A stretch of 64,000 nucleotides of DNA from Zeugodacus cucurbitae (lineage: Eukaryota > Arthropoda > Insecta > Diptera > Tephritidae): positions 7,175,001-7,239,000 of the forward strand of contig NC_071668.1 of assembly GCF_028554725.1 (NCBI RefSeq), read 5' to 3'. The notes beneath the pieces were generated by a model that worked only from the letters and a program-made list of their open reading frames with translations, did not search any database and was not told the origin of the DNA. Shown in pieces: positions 1-12,294 of this stretch; within the stretch, counting starts at the first letter, position 1; every line of letters begins with the position of its first letter. The position numbers were made by a program, and so were the translations under genes.

Positions 1-178
1 AAGACTTCGGTGGCGAACTTACGTCCAACAATTTATTATTTTTGTTTTTATAGAGATGGTAGAAACTTCTATGAAGAAATTTAAATTTGTGATACAAAAG
101 ACTTAAGTCACGAACCCGCATTGTACTGTGCATTGGTTTTGACTTTGTATATGAGACTAAAGACTCAAGGCACGAACT
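1..178 (+). repeat. Three copies of a short motif AAAGACTTAAG-n-CACGAAC
   Basis: The motif occurs at 1-18 (diverged), 97-120 and 159-177. The central copy reads AAAGACTTAAG then TCACGAACCCGCA; the others differ by a few bases. A fourth copy lies at 15,156-15,179. The spacing is irregular (about 97 and 62 bp), so this is not a simple tandem satellite. I do not recognise the family; more copies may lie left of the window. Confidence 0.45.
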
Positions 179-3100
179 TTTTCTTTCATTGCAGGTAATA
201 TTTCTTTCATATTTCATTTCACTCCTTTTCTATATCTAGAATTTTGAAACCCCTCTTAATAATTAAGAGGCAATTTCATGCCAATAATATTATAAATTCT
301 TGCCACCCATTTCAATATGCCTGCGCATGATAAGCCGGATCTTTTTTGCGCCTTAAGCTCACCTACTAACCTTCACAGCGCTATAATAATTGCATGCAAA
401 ATATTAATAATGAACTTGTACCAATAAACATATTTATTTTACATGCGAATAATTTGCCTCTCAATTACACATCATGACATCTTCAACTTCAACTTCAACT
501 TAGGCTGCTAAATGCTTTTCAACAAATTCACACAATTCAATAGTTTATTTAATATATTTGATTGCTGACTGTCTACTTAAAAGACAATAAATATTTTTTT
601 GTGTTGGTGTATGCGCAAAGCATGTTCTCAATCTGTGTGTGTTTATGTGTGAGTACCTTTGTTCAGCTTGATGAAAAACCTTGATGGTCAACCTCCATTA
701 CGGTTCTGCTTGAGTAGAAACAAATGACGAACCAGAAATACGCCAAACTACATAACAAATCAATATAAATAATCACAAGCGACTTGACTGACTAGCTGTC
801 GGCAGGGATGTTTGCGTTGGGCTCTGCTAGTGGATGTGCGTGTATTTGAGTGTATGTGTATGTCTGTGTAAGGTATGCGCGAAATAAAAACCTTTTTATA
901 TGCGCACAATGCCAACGGTGGCCGAGTATTTGTGGCTTCCTATTCACTACAGAAATAAAAACATAAATCATAAAAGTGGCTAAGAAGCTTTGACACGTAT
1001 GATTGGAAGTTGATTTAAAATCAATATTTTTCTATACGGAGAATATTTATATTGCTGTTTTTGAGAAAAAAATGGTAGGAGAAAAAAATAAGTAAATAAA
1101 CTCATTGGTAGTCATTAGAAATGAGTCTAAGTGGAGTTATTTGGTAAAAATCGGAATTCAAAACTAAAATGGAATCCTTTAAAAGTAAAAAAATATTCGA
1201 ATAAAGTAAAAATTAAAAAAATGAATCAAAAAATATTACCATAAATAAAATATTTTTTTTTTTACTGAATATCATTAATCTCGTGTCATTAATAATGTTG
1301 ATTTTTTGTATTCTAATTTTTTGTACTATTACTATTATTTTAATTTTTGGAATAAGGGGCAACTCTGTGTCATAAATTTTCAGCCTAAAATATTTATAAA
1401 AAGCTTCTGTTTGGTGCTGTTTTTTGATATGAAATTGATTTTTATAACTTAAAATCTTATTTAAAAAAAGTGGCAACTCTTTATGAAAAAAAAAAATATT
1501 TTTTTAATGTTACTTTTCCTAGATTTATTTAGCAAATAATCTACTTGATTTTTAACATTTATTTAAATAATTCAAAAACTTTAAATTTTCAAAAGCGTTC
1601 TTTTAGTTTAGCACTTAAACTACTTGATATTTCACATTTATTTAAATAATTAAAAAAAAAAAATATTTTTCGAAAAGGTGGCAACTCTTTAAAAAATTCT
1701 AAGAGCTGTATCGGAAACTTCTGCAATATCAATTTAAAGGTTTCGAAGTCTTTCGGGTGACTTTCTTACATAGCTAAATTATATAAAATTTATACAGTAG
1801 TGAAGTTTTATAGCTTCTCATAATCTACTATAAAGTGAAAGCTTATACTACACTTCAAAATTCATACACAATAATAATAAATTAAATTTCAAATATTTAC
1901 CAGAATTTTCTCGTTAATCATGTCTCCACGAAAAATTCCTTGAGTTTTTATATTTGCTATTAGTTATTGCTTTATTGTTGTTGTTATTACCCACTTCACT
2001 TTTGTTGTTATAGATATTATTATGTTGTTTTTATTTTCTCTCAAACATAAACAAATTAGTTATTTGCTGCAATTAGTATTTTTTAGTTTTCTTTCAGCAC
2101 TTTTTTCAAACAAACGTGATTTAAATATTTTTTTGGTTTTGTTGTAATTAATTTAAAATGAATGAAATTAATACACAAACATATTTCGCATTAATCACTG
2201 CGCTTTGCGAAGCCTTGTAGCTTGTTATTTGTTGTTGTTGATCAATATATTTTTATTTTTTGTTGTTTTAAAAGCAGTTGATTAGCACAATTTGATTTGC
2301 GGTTATATGGGTAACTGTAAAAAGCAAAGCAAAAAAAGTGATAAATTAAAATTCAAATTAAAATTAATTAACGAAATTGTTGCATGACGGTCATTTGTTA
2401 AAATTATTGTTTGCGTAGCAGGTGCGAATGGCGAAAGCAAAAATGCATATTTTGAGGTTAGAATGGATAAATTTTTTTTAAATAATATATACATATATAT
2501 AAAATAGGAGTTTTTTTATTTTTCGAAAATTCGTCGATAATTAAGTGTTTTTATAAAAATATATAAATAAATTATATCGATAAGATTCACTGCCAAGTAT
2601 AATATTGTGCAATATTTTTAATGAAAAAATAAAAAAAATTAATTATTAATTATTCGATTTTTTGTGATTTTTTTTAATATTTTTTATTTAATATATGAAA
2701 AAAATTTTAAGAAAAAATAAAAAAAAAATCTGCATCCTTTTTTGATTAAAAGCCCTTCAAAAATAAAATTTCTCGCTTTATATGCTAAATTAGTTATTAT
2801 TGCCTCCAAAAAAGCTTAAACTACTCAAAACCAGTTTGTGTTAATAAAATATTTTTATACAAAATCGAAATAATAGTTGAAAATTCCTTTTAAAAAACAT
2901 TCTTTCGAATGACAATGAGCTTAAAAATAATATAATAAATATTAGTTACCTTGCAATTCTTATTTTAATTAAGTAATTTTATGCTTCACACATACAAATT
3001 AACTGACGTATAAGAGACTTAACTATAACTTACAAGTACAAGTTTGCAAATCTGCCCATATGGGGTGGCAATAAATCTATTGATGATTTCATTAAATAAA

Positions 3101-3787
3101 GTTGAAAATATGTTTCGACTAAATTGGTTGTTATTGGATAACTTGGTGTTTCATGGGCATGAGAAGAAGCTATATTTGTATAAAATTGATTATTGTGAAT
3201 AACTGATGATTTTCGAAAAAGGAAAAAATCGAAGATCAATTCAAATGTCAAGGAAAATTAAATGTATTTATGGAAAATATTTTCAATTTTTTTTTAAATA
3301 ATATTTTTTGAAAGTACATAATTAAAATTTTACCAAAAAAAATTATTTTTACATTTATAAAAAATTAAATTTAAATATCAAAAATTGTTTTAAAAAATTA
3401 ATAATTTCTTCGCAAATTTCAACATTAAAAAAATATCTTAGTAATTTAAATTTTATTATTAAAAAATTATTTAAAATTATACACAATTTAATTTAATTTA
3501 AAAAAAAAAATAATTTTTTCGAAGAACACATTTCCAACATTTATTTAAAAAATAAAAAAATTTAAAGTAATTGGAATTTTAGTAAAAAAATATTTTTAAA
3601 ATTATAAAAAAAAAAAATAATTTAAAAAAAATAGTTTTTATCCATTTAAAACTATCAATAAAGTCCTTTGTAAAGCTTTATAAAAACTCGCAAGAAAAAA
3701 ATCTCATCAATTAGAACATAAAATCAGAATCAAGTCATTTTTAAAATATTTATGTAAATATGTCTGCGTAAATTTCACGCGCACAAA
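179..3787. other. A+T-rich noncoding stretch
   Basis: No supported gene. The sequence is dominated by poly-A/poly-T runs and TTG/TTA tracts, with a short (CTTCAA)3 run near 481-500. Open frames here are short and of low complexity. From about 2,500 to 3,700 it is almost purely A and T. Confidence 0.6.
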
Positions 3788-3887
3788 GGATGCCGCATTA
3801 TAATCCCCCACTCGGCACGCATGCGCAGCCGGGCGAATGTACATATGAACGCCGCATATTTTGCATGTGTGCGCCCCCATTAAGTGC

Positions 3888-3895
3888 TATATATA
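3888..3895 (+). promoter_or_regulatory. TATATATA box-like site in a GC-richer patch
   Basis: A TATATATA tract sits in a locally GC-rich segment (about 3,780-4,040), unlike the very A+T-rich flanks. No clear initiator or downstream exon was found, so promoter function is only a possibility. Confidence 0.15.
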
Positions 3896-4606
3896 GCTCA
3901 ACGCCACAACAGCCAGAGCCACTATTATATGGAACCGGATATTGGATGTTGTTGGCGCACGGTCAGCCAAAAAGAGCCACAAACACACAGTGTAACTACA
4001 AAGTCTGCAGCGTCTTAGCGTTGATTACTAGAGGCTAGTGGTGGGACTAAGCCAAGCTTGACGACCGCATCGAACGCTTGCCAATTGCGCTGATAGTGCT
4101 GATATAAAATCGTTGTGAACTTGATTGCGCCGCAGCTTAGCTGGGTTAATGCATATCCCATTATCTGCGCATGTTTTGGACTCAGCGAGAATTAAAAAAT
4201 AAGAAAAAATTAAATGCAACGCTTGCCATGTAATAACGGCAGCATACAAATTAACTAGTTGTGCGCAAAGCCAAAAATAATTTTTTAATCCACACAGCGT
4301 TATTTGTGCAGATGCACTAGCGCTAAAAGGAGTGCGAGTGGAGTAGGAGACAGGCTTATTGCCAGTTGTTCTCTGTATGAGCCTATGTGTAGTGTTTATA
4401 GTGTTTCTGCATGTGCTGCTGATAACGTTAAGGCTTGGCGTGGCGGTGCCCTTCACTTTGTCTCATCGCTTTGGGGTTTATTTGTGTTAAAATTATGTTC
4501 GCGATTGCTGTTCACTTACACTAAATTGTTGGTGGTCGTAAGTGGTTTACACTTTTCATTAAAGCGGCTGGTTTGTTTATTTTTTGAATATTTGACGTTA
4601 ATTTAA

Positions 4607-6539
4607 ATGAGAAAAGGGCGCTGTTTAGCTTATAAGTGTATTTTTAATTCCTCAACGTCCACTATAAAGATATATAACAACTTCAACTTAAAAAAAAAAT
4701 ATTTACTGAAATTTTCAATATTTTCTTTTTATTTTATATTATAGCATTGGAGAATTTATCTAATGAAAAGAAAATACTAAAAAGCTAACCGATTCCCAGA
4801 GCACTTCTGGCAAGCTGAAACAATTTTTCTCAATACTAAAGCAAAAAATCTGACGAAACAATATGGAATATCATGGAGAAGCGTAACTTAGAAGCTTTCA
4901 AGCTATATTTTCATTTAATTGGTAAGTTTAAAAAGTTATCGTTTTTTATTTGAAAATATTATATTTGAAAAAATTACTTCAGTTACTTTCCTACTCCAAC
5001 TCTTTACCCCTAAAGCTAGTGAAATTGTTCAAAAATCTTAATAATTTTTTAATATCTCTAACATAAAGGCACTTAAAATCACTAAATAATGGTAAATTCT
5101 AAAATTTTATATATTTAGGGCACTCATATATTTCAATATTATTATCACTCGAATAATTTTATATCTGTTTTAAAAATTGTATAGTAACTAAATAGTATAG
5201 TCAACAGAAGCATCAAACCAAATTTTGTCGAAAGCTAATTTCTTTTGTGGCATACTTGATAGGCCAAACTATTAGGAGTTTTCAACTTTTTGTGCAAAAA
5301 AATCACTTTCATAAATTGTGCAAAGCTTTGGTTGAAAAAATTTGCAAAATTTAAAAAAAAAATTTAACAATACTGTGTTTAAAATTTTTCGGATGTTTTG
5401 CGTCTAAGCCATTTAAAATAGTCACCCAAATTAATGAACTTCATAAAATTTGAAAAGGAAAATACAATTCACAAAAATACAAAGGCTTACGAAATATTTT
5501 CAAAATATTTTTTTTTCCAGAACTTAGACATAGCGTAGTAAAATGCACAAAAAAAAATTTAATTGAAGCATCACTTTTAAAATCTATTAATCTAAAATTT
5601 AGTATTCTTACCATTAATCTTATTTATATTAAGTAAATATGTATTTTGAGAGTTATTTAACCTTAAATTTATTTGAAATAGTTTATTTTTGACTAAATTT
5701 TACAAAATGTTTTTTTTGATAAAGAAATTATAGAATAGAAAAAATATTGAATTTTTTTCATATTTTCACCTAATGTTGGTAAAAGTCTGCACTGAATGAT
5801 CAAGTGATCATAATACTTAATTCTGACTTACAAAATGTAAAAAAAAAATTTATTATTTTTTTTATATTTAATATTTCTACTTTTAGTTTTCTTTTTTATC
5901 AACATAATTAAGCTTTCCATACATTATAAAAATCTTCACTGGTAAGCTAGTGTGATAAATCTAAAAGTTATTCATTTCTGATATAGCACTTCACTGCACT
6001 TTCCACAGTCTTCATTCCCAGTTTTAAATTTTTTTTACTGTAAAATCCGTCAATCCTAGATCTTTTTCAACAGAACACTGCTGTATATAATATACATATG
6101 TTGTATATTGTATAAAGATTCATGTTTTTTTTAAACAAAATCGCACATTCAACTTTGGTGGGAGGAATTTTGGTTCGAAATTTGCACTTCAAATAGATAT
6201 TTTTAAAATTCATATTTGCTATTTAAAAAATACGTTTCTCAAAAATTTCTTTCAGTTTAGTTTTTGGAAATAAGTCAATTTAAAATCAGATGAACTGTTT
6301 TTCAAGTTTCATTTTAATCATTTTCCACAAATCAGAATTATTCCATTTCACGATATTTATAATAGTTAATGCAATGAATTGCATAAAAATATTTCTTTCA
6401 CACTCAGTTAAATATGTCACATAGATCACAAGAGCACACAAAATCCACTCGCAAGCACACCTGCGTATCACGCACTCGCACACGCAATTTTTCGCAAACG
6501 CAAATCTTCAATCAGAATTCGCAGAAATGCTTTCGCTAT
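4607..6539. other. A+T-rich noncoding stretch
   Basis: Mostly A+T-rich sequence. A splice-like acceptor near 4,744 and donor (GGTAAGTTT) near 4,920 bracket a segment that is closed in all three frames. No gene or recognisable repeat is supported. Confidence 0.5.
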
Positions 6540-6574
6540 TTTGCACAAGACTCCGCTTAGACGTCTGAACTCAC

Positions 6575-7005
6575 CATTAATCACGACTCGTAATGCCAAA
6601 TGGTGCTCTTGCGTTCGCACTTGGAGCCCTCACAAAAAAATCCTTTGCAGTCGACGTCAGCGCAGGCGCGCAGCGTCGCCAGCGGCTGATTGTGCAACTT
6701 GTGCGACGTTGCACTGCACTTGCAATCGGCTGAGGCTGAGACGATGCAACCAAACGAACGTCTAACAAAGAGAATGCACGACGGACCGACCGACGGAACG
6801 ACCGTTTGCCTAAAGAACAGATCGACACGCGCTTGAGCTCAGTGAGAAAGAGACCGAGCGGGCGCGGAGATTGCAAAGATCTGAGGCTACAACTACAACA
6901 CTGCACACTAGAACAAACAAACAAACACAATAACAAAAACTGTTTTGTCCGCGACCTCGACAGGCGCGACGTGTGGGAGTCTGCGGTGGAGGGAGAGTTC
7001 CACAA
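6575..7005 (-). promoter_or_regulatory. CpG-rich patch, candidate promoter plus noncoding first exon
   Basis: About 430 bp are conspicuously rich in C, G and CpG compared with flanks of roughly 30-35% GC. On the minus strand the patch ends in a good splice donor: the exon would finish at 6,575 and the intron begin GTGAGT at 6,574-6,569. One minus-strand frame is open throughout, but its translation is serine/arginine/cysteine-rich low complexity and looks like 5' UTR. If real, the gene runs leftward with a long first intron. The alternative is a GC-rich enhancer. No Inr/DPE arrangement could be fixed. Confidence 0.3.
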
Positions 7006-7060
7006 ACGCGAGCACGATACTACTTACGAGTCACAAACCAAGCACTTGTAACACACTCGA

Positions 7061-10000
7061 AGTCTGGAGAAAGACTGAGGTGTATTTCGGCATTACGTGA
7101 CTAATATAAAGTGGCTAAAATGTTGGCGTAGTCATGGTCATGGTCTGTCACCAGCAGCAGTTCCAGCAGCAGCTTCACACTGTGTCGCTCAGTGGTGTTG
7201 CAAAAAAAGCAAGAATAATTGCAATTCACCACGCGAGTGCATTAGAAGCACCTCTGCAAGTTGCAATTTGGCCAAAACCAGCTATTCACCGCAGCTCAGT
7301 GAGCGCTTGGCAGAAAGGTCGCATGCAGAATCATACCAAAAGTCACAGTAAAGTCTAGCAAATCTCACCTCTCGATTCTGCAAGTTTTCGCGAGAGCACG
7401 CACAATTCTTTATTCACCACGCCGTTTGCAAAGTGCAGTTCGTTGTAAACAAAGAGCGGTTTCCAGTGTCACAAACACGGCTTATTGGAATAAACCAACT
7501 GGAAATGTTTTAAGCTCTCATATAGTCCATAAGCCTCGCTCTCACTCTCAGAGCACCATGTGTCATCTGCCTAAACTGAGCGCTGATCACAGCCTACTTG
7601 TTGCTGTCATCAAATGGTGTTGCATTTGCTATTGTTGTTGTCTCTGAAAATTCACGTGGCTTCGCGCGTTCATCCGTTTTGTTTTGATTGTCGTTTTCGT
7701 TGCGGTTCGCCACGCTTATAAGCCGCTTTTGTTTTTGCTTTTGTGTTCTTCACCTCCACATTCGTTTCGTTTCGCCGGCACAGGCTGGCTGGTTTGTTTA
7801 CATGTGTGACGTCATTGTTTCGACTGTGGCGATGGCATTTACAATGCGTTGTGGTGAGTTTCAACGCATACATTACTCACCTTTTTGGTGTGCAAAAACT
7901 GAATTTGAATTTGTACAACAAATTCTGTGTGAATTACAAATTATTGCGAAAATTGTGAAATTACAGATTTTGTGGTTAAAAATGCGAAGTAGACAGAGTT
8001 TTGTTAATGATTTATAAATAAATATTATCAGCACTTTGCTTGTTTATTTGTTGTAGCAACAAAGTATGTGTGTAGTGAGCATTAGCGTAACGGAAATTCT
8101 TCAGGAAGTAATTAATAATTATTTTTTTACTGCGATATTTGAATAATATAGGAATTTCATTATTTTTTATTGTGGAACTGGCTCTCTTCCTTCGATGAGT
8201 TTGAGTTTGAAATAGCTGTAGTTTACTAAGCAATATGGGTTTGGGTGATGTTGTCATAGTTTGGAGGGAATTATAGGCATTTTATACCAGATGAGTGGGT
8301 TTATTAGACAATATTTGAACTTAAGGTATGTAATATTTAAAGAAGACCCTCAGAAGTATTTATGTATATACACCTTAGGTGGTTTCTTCATTTTGAAAGT
8401 TTCTACATTTTTAAGGTTTTTGAACACTTTTTGGCACATACATAAGTGGTTAAAAATGCTACTGATCGGTTCCTACAATTATCACTACGGTATTTTCAAA
8501 AAATTCGGTGAAATCATACAAATTAACTCAATAAATCCACCTACTTTTCACATCATTGCCGTTCATCGCCTTGACATTGGCCTCAAGGTACATTAATCAG
8601 CGTGCCGTTCCTGCAGAGCTCCGCTTGATAAGTAATCAAGAAGGGAATATATGCGATAATATTTTGTATGCTTTTGTTTTATAAGCGGATTTGAAAACAA
8701 AAACAAATAGAAATTACCGATATCACCACAAAGCTTCCGCAAAACCTAAAAATTTGAAAAAATATCAAACTCAGTATTGAATTTCGATATGTGGCAAGAT
8801 GGCATGCAGGTATAATTTTCTGTTATCTCATTGTTTATGCTTCTTTATTTGATTTGGTTGCAAATATTTTGGCGAAATTAATGTCAAGAATTGACAGCTG
8901 AGAGTCAAGTTGGCGAGCTGGGTGTTCCATGAAGTTGAGTAGGGACAAATAACAGACTGTTAATATGTATGTAAAGTTATGGGCGATGGTTGTATGTATG
9001 TATTTAAGAGGTTGTAGTTTTTTATATGAATTAATTATGAGAAAGAATATAGGTACATTTTATATAAAAAATATTTAGTTATTGGTATGAATTTCATTTT
9101 TTACCACCAAAAATTTAATACTCGTCTAAAGTTTAGCACCATAATCCATCATTGATGTCTGCCGAAGAGCGTTGCGCATGCGCAAAGTATCAAATTTATT
9201 TGTGTGTATATTCTTTCTGTTATGAAGAATTTGCGTAAAATTTTATTTGCATATTTCATTTCACTTCATATTTACACATCTTTAGCGGTTCAGCTTTTGC
9301 GGATATGCAAGCAAAAGTATCATTTCGCCCAGCCTAACACATCAAGCCATTGCACTTTGGGTCAAACCACACATATTGACAAAAGCTCATGCTTTTCAAT
9401 GGAAATTTCAAGTTGATTAAGCAAAGTGTTTCGCCGTCACTTATGAATTCCACAAATATTTGTTGAAGAGTGTAAGGGTTTGACAGATGGAAGGTTTGAA
9501 ACTGAATACACAGGATAAAGAGGGAGAAACTAAAAAATTAAAACAACTTTTTTAAAAATATATATTTTCAACACTACAAATTAACTGAAAATAAAAATAA
9601 TGAATTTTGAATATTTTCTTGCCAAAAAAATATATTTTCAGGGAACTATTTGAAATTCAAGATTTATGATTTTTTCCGCAAATCACGATTTTTCTGCAAA
9701 ATTTCAACCCACATTTTGCAATCACTCGCAATCTTGAGCTCATTTTCGCGAATTTGTGCGCTTTACTCTTTCATTACCAATTTTTGTTGGCCAAAATGTT
9801 GCAAGTTAAGCGCGCACATCCATTTAATCCGCTAAATTCACACAGTGCTGCACACAAACACACACACATCGGTGCATTGAATTCATCAATGTCAGTGCAT
9901 GCAAATTACCGTTAATTATAAAGCAATTTCGAACTAAAATGGAAATTCGTAAATTTGGCAATCGGAAATGCTTCGGAAGCGTCTGCTTCGCCTGAGCACA

Positions 10001-10657
10001 ACAAGAACAATTGCTTAGAATTGTGCAACAACAAAGCGCATGTGGAGAAGCAACCGAGCGAGTGTATATTTTTTGGCAAGGCGTTGAATAAATTACCTGA
10101 GCGCTTTTGGTGGTTAATAGCAGCAACGGTGTTGGCTGGCTGACTCGCTTTTTTATGGCGTACGCCCACAGTTGTGCGCACAGCTAATAGTTTGCTGTGA
10201 AAAAGCATCAAAATTGTTATGTACTCGTATGTGTGTGTGTGTGTGTGTGTGATCTTCCTTTTTATTGCGAAAATGTTGCTTTTCGCTTTAAGTTAGTTGA
10301 GTTGTGCAATAAAATACTAAGTTCATGTGCATGCTTATTTGAGCTTAAGTTCAGTTTTAGGTGAATACTTCGATGTTAATTGAATAGTCAATCATTTGGT
10401 GTGAAAATTAGCATGGAAGTGAGAGATACGGGTCTGAAAATAATACATATACTAATTTAAGATTTAATGAACTAGTGAAGGCGGGTAATAAAATGATCAA
10501 ATTTAATTCAAAATATTCAAGAAAAATAATTTTTGAGTCCAGGTGGTCTCTTATTGATGGATCTAAAGAGGTTTAATAAGTTTTTATTTAATGTAGAAAT
10601 GAAAAAACAGAAAAAAATCCATATAAATAACCTAAACTCTATTGAACTGATAAATTA
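7061..10657. other. Noncoding stretch with CAG/TTG tracts
   Basis: No supported gene. 7,100-7,870 is moderately GC-rich with CAGCAG and TTGTTG tracts typical of fly regulatory DNA. A 111-residue open frame at 8,261-8,596 has no recognisable features and lies in A+T-rich sequence. A (GT)10 microsatellite is listed separately. Confidence 0.5.
10229..10251 (+). repeat. (GT)10 microsatellite
   Basis: Uninterrupted GT dinucleotides lie between an ATG context and GATC. Simple sequence repeat with no gene context. Confidence 0.95.
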
Positions 10658-10664
10658 CATATAA

Positions 10665-10718
10665 AAATCGATAGTAACTATCGTTATCGATATTTAAATA
10701 TCGTTCATCGATTTTTAC
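10665..10718. repeat. Imperfect inverted repeat built from ATCGAT motifs
   Basis: The arms read AAAAATCGAT...CGATATTT and AAATATCG...ATCGATTTTT around a TTTAAA-like centre; the left arm carries about 12 extra bases. It contains three ATCGAT sites, one in the form TTATCGATAT. In flies, CGATA and TATCGATA sequences are known binding sites of BEAF-32 and DREF, but binding here is not shown. Confidence 0.5.
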
Positions 10719-10952
10719 CATATATGTCATATTTTAATGATAAATATATTCTCTTTTGGAATACTACCCAACATTTTTAGCGTTTTTAAAGACTTTGCCA
10801 ATTTATAAGAACATTCTAAGGGTGAATGCCATGAATAGAAGATAAGTTGCACATACACTATTTTATGATATATATTTTCCATTATTAAAATATATTATTT
10901 CCAAAACGAATATGAAATAATTGGTTTTATATATTTTTATCGTTTATTATTT

Positions 10953-11030
10953 TTTCAAATCTTATTTATCGATAACCCGATTTGAACTCTTTATGTCACT
11001 TATTTTATATTTTGCTGAAAATAAACTTTT
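10953..11030 (+). repeat. Left 78-bp direct repeat flanking repeat copy 1
   Basis: The segment, which includes TTATCGATAACCCGATTTGA and ends in AAAATAAACTTTT, recurs with few changes at 12,194-12,271, immediately beyond the 1.14-kb repeat between them. The pair is far too long for an ordinary target-site duplication. Repeat copy 2 at 35.5 kb is not flanked by this sequence. Confidence 0.75.
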
Positions 11031-12170
11031 TATACTCTCGCAACCTGTTGCACAGAGTATAATAGTTTTGTTCACCTAACGGTTGTTTGTGTCACCAAGA
11101 AATATAAGAGTTAGATATGGGGTTATATATACATAAATGATCAGGATGACAAGTGGATTTGAAATCCGGATGTCTGTCCGTCCGTCTGTCCGTCTGCCCG
11201 TGCAAGGATAACTTGAGTAAAAATTAAGATATCTTTATGAAACTTGGAACATATGTTCCTTGGCACCCTGAGGAGGTTGCTTTCGAAAATGGGCAAAATC
11301 GGTCCACTGCCACGCCCACAAAATGGCGGAAACCGAAAACCTATACAGTGTCATAACTAATCCATAAATAAAGTTATGAAAATGAAATTTGGAACATAGG
11401 ATCCCATTAGGGAGGGGCACATTTGGATGTAATTTTTTTGAAAAAGTGGGCGTGACCCCACCCCCAAATATTCTTTTTGTATATAACTCGCATACCAATA
11501 AAGCTATATAAACCAATTTTTCTGCAGTCGTTTCTTTTAGCCGTTTCCTTATACAGTCCAAAAATGAAAGAAATCGGATAATAACCACGTCCACCTCCCA
11601 TACAAAGTTTAGGTTGAAAATTACTAAAAGTGCGTTAACTCACTAACGAGAAACGTCAGGAATACCAAATTTTACATAAGAAATGACAGAAGGAAGCTGC
11701 ACTGAGATCTTTTTTACAAAATGGAAAATGGGCGTGGCGTCGCCCACTTATGGGTCTAAAACCATATCTCAAGAACTACTCCACAGTTTTCAATGAAATT
11801 CGGTATATAATATTTTCTTGACACCCTGATGTCACTGGTGGAATATGGGCGAAATCGGTTCACAACTACGTCTACTTCCCATATAACTCAATTTTGAATC
11901 CTTCTGATTCGTTCACTTTATAATGTATACATAAGGAACCGATAAAGATAGCGAAATAAAAGTTTATACAAATACTGTATTTGACCTGTGATATCACTTG
12001 TGGAAAAATTGTCAAAATCGAACCATGACTTTTCAAGGCCCCTGATATCAAACATGAAGAACTCAGTGCCTAAGGGTAATTTTTTACCGAAAATATAGGT
12101 AAATCTCTAAATAAATTGCGAGAGTATCAAATGTTAGGTTGCACCCGAACTTAGCCTTTCCTTACTTGTT
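11031..12170 (+). mobile_element. Interspersed repeat with terminal hairpin, copy 1
   Basis: The copy starts with a 31-bp hairpin (11,031-11,061) whose outer arms are TATACTCT and AGAGTATA and inner arms GCAAC and GTTGC. TGATCAGGATGA and TGTCCGTC tracts follow (about 11,140-11,205), then blocks with ACTGCCACGCCCAC and GGGCGTGACCC. It ends with GCGAGAGTAT and a GCACCCGAACTTAGCC...CTTACTTGTT tail. It aligns along its length to copy 2 (35,463-36,669), same orientation. No transposase is encoded, so it is probably non-autonomous. Its hairpin head and TGTCCGTC tract resemble widespread fly repeats; I do not assign a class. A minus-strand frame at 11,235-11,594 is also open in copy 2. Confidence 0.75.
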
Positions 12171-12193
12171 TTAAATAATAACATAAAAACTTG

Positions 12194-12271
12194 TTTCAAA
12201 TATTATTTATCGATAACCCGATTTGAACTTTTTATGCCACCTTTTTATATTTGGCTTGAAAATAAACTTTT
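12194..12271 (+). repeat. Right 78-bp direct repeat flanking repeat copy 1
   Basis: Partner of 10,953-11,030, with several substitutions and a small shift in the T-run. It starts 24 bp after the end of repeat copy 1. The divergence shows the duplication is not brand new. Confidence 0.75.
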
Positions 12272-12294
12272 TTTATTAACACTTCGAACTTTTG

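Noticed and set aside
4744..4920. Possible + strand exon between an ATTATAG acceptor and a GTAAGTTT donor
   Set aside because: Stops in all frames soon after the acceptor; could at most be noncoding.
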